Assembly (NCBI GenBank): GCA_963969395.1
Contig: OZ017802.1
Span: forward strand, 6,326,501-6,390,500
Source of the DNA: Pseudoscleropodium purum
Lineage: Eukaryota; Streptophyta; Bryopsida; Hypnales; Brachytheciaceae
Length of the DNA stretch: 64,000 bases
Direction of reading: 5' to 3'
Shown here: piece after piece, positions 62,401 to 64,000 of the stretch
Numbering within the stretch: the stretch's first letter is position 1
How the letters are laid out: each line of letters starts with the position of its first letter
Notes under the pieces: model-generated
What the model was told of the DNA's origin: nothing
Database searches by the model: none
What the model saw: the letters and a program-made list of their open reading frames with translations, nothing else
Program-made: the position numbers and the translations under genes

Positions 62401-64000
62401 TTCCCCTCGCAATGAAGGAACAATTGACTTTCAAGAAAAAAAATTTAATTAAAATTAAAATTCTGGAAATGCAAAAAAAAAGTTAAATTTTTTTTTTGAG
62501 AAATGATATGGCAAGTTCTTGGCCATGTCAAACTGCTACAGTGTCACTGCAATAATATAATTTTCTTGTTCCCACTCCTGGATAACTCAGGTTCTTCTTA
62601 AACCTTCAAATTTCATCTAATGAACCTTCAAAGCTATCCCAAGACATTAATCTAACCAATTGAAAGTTGATATTGGAGTGCAAACAAATTATTCCATGGT
62701 AAAGGTGAAGACACTAACTTGTTGATTTATCCCAAACCAAAGTTTGACAATGATTTGAAAGTAATTGATGTATTACCAATGAAGATAAATTCTATATAAG
62801 ATTTTGTTCCAAAACTCAATATTAAGTAAGAATCAACTAAAAGATTTCAAACTTACATCATTCATTCTAATTCAAAGATTTTCTAGCCTCAATATATGAT
62901 CATTTGTGATATCAATAAATTATTGTAGTCTTTTCATTGTTTAGTACTATCATAGACACAAAGATGCAAAATTATTTATGAAAATAATGAATTGATAACT
63001 ACAAAAAAATAAAAAATAAAAACTCCCTTATAGGTTGCTTCATCACTAATATTGACAAGACTTGAAAACCCTTCATTTTACCTCTAATTTAATTAAATAA
63101 TAGAGAATTTTTTTTAAAGATTCAAAAAATCTTGTGAAGTGATATAATTTTATGAAGAAATTAAAAGATCTTGAAAATGTATGAATGACAAAAGATATGA
63201 AAAGTTAGAACAAAGATGGGAACAATTTTGTTATTGTAGATATTAGAAAATGTAATTTGGAAATTAAAAAATCCATGAATAAATGTAAATAAATGCTAAT
63301 ATTTTTAATATTGTTCATCATTTTATTTTTGAATATATAAAAATATTAATATTAAAGAAAAAATCATAAATATTTCATATATATAATCTAAAATTAATGT
63401 ATAATATTTAAAATATATTTTTATATATACAAAAAAAAATTCTTAAAAAATACCTCATTATACAATTAAAATGGAAATGAAGCTTGAAAAAGTTCCCTAT
63501 AGGTTCCCAAGGTTGTTAATTCTACTATGATGAATAAGATGAGGTATACGAAGGAATTTGACATGACTAAGAACCTAATGACGTTGCTTAAGTAGCCAAT
63601 GAAAGGTGGCCACATACAAGAAAGGCAGAATAAGTCAAGCTTGCTATAATCCCACCAAACCCAAACACATCATAGCCATTCTAGATCTTGTCAAGATGTG
63701 GGACCTTCAAGGCACTTTCTTAGAATTTTTTGGCGAGGGTTTCTTTTTTGATTTCATAGAGAATTTCTTCCTAATTAATTCAAATTTTGCGTTGGAATTG
63801 TTTCTTCTGCATAAAAGATTCCAATACTTTACTTTCAACAAAGCCCTTACTAAATACATTAGTGCAAGTCAATCTAAGTGCAACAAGTGTTGCAATAGAA
63901 GCTTGGTGGCAATTGCAAATGACAGCATCACTATGAAAACAATTGCATGAAAATTTATAGATGCTTACTTTCCATCTTGCTTTTTAGTGTCAAATGTAGT
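59461..64000. other. Right-end AT-rich intergenic region
   Basis: The first few hundred bases are the promoter and 5' UTR of the cyclophilin-like gene, GC-richer up to about 59780. Beyond that the sequence is strongly AT-rich with no consistent exon chain. A 114-codon plus-strand ORF near 63606-63950 (start MATYKKGRIS) is Phe-rich in the middle and matches no family I know. I treat it as unsupported. Confidence 0.4.

Noticed and set aside
63606..63950. 114-codon plus-strand ORF at the right end
   Set aside because: It is Phe-rich without a known motif, lies in AT-rich sequence and has no supporting exon.

Overview
The window reads as nuclear DNA of a land plant. Its genes are split by many short GT-AG introns, the spacers are long and AT-rich, and the best recognised products belong to plant families: an inositol polyphosphate multikinase (IPK2), a PAP15-like purple acid phosphatase and a dehydroascorbate reductase. 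The species cannot be named from the sequence. A decayed DDE/rve integrase of a kind I do not associate with flowering plants hints at a non-seed plant, but this is a weak argument. No RNA gene, CRISPR array or organelle segment was found.

Layout. At 0.2-2.8 kb (minus) is a seven-exon gene for a conserved-looking, basic, probably nuclear protein of unknown function. At 7.8-9.0 kb (plus) is a two-exon gene for a small unknown protein with a predicted helical C-terminus. At 10.3-11.7 kb (minus) lies a broken transposon integrase that still shows its D, D and E motifs. From about 11.7 to 41.8 kb there is about 30 kb with no recognisable gene. It holds microsatellites, diverged tandem repeats and one copy of a dispersed repeat whose second copy lies at 5.9 kb in the opposite orientation. 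A higher-GC stretch at 39.1-41.1 kb precedes the gene-dense right part.

The right part has four genes whose exon phases all close: IPK2 (41.8-45.2 kb, plus, 8 exons, 296 aa), a PAP15-like acid phosphatase or phytase (47.1-51.8 kb, minus, 7 exons, 558 aa, with a Stowaway-like MITE in an intron), DHAR (52.7-55.0 kb, minus, 7 exons, 229 aa) and a secretory cyclophilin-like protein (57.0-59.5 kb, minus, 7 exons, 232 aa). A long imperfect inverted repeat with arms of about 240 bp lies between the last two. The final 4.5 kb is AT-rich with no supported gene.

Functionally, IPK2 makes higher inositol phosphates, PAP15-type enzymes can degrade phytate and so feed inositol toward ascorbate, and DHAR regenerates ascorbate. 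Their adjacency is real in this sequence. Whether it means anything beyond chance is inference. I did not find a convincing previously undescribed system. The most unusual items are the integrase relic, the long hairpin repeat and the two uncharacterised genes. All splice junctions were deduced by eye from GT/AG signals, reading-frame phase and family resemblance, not from transcripts.
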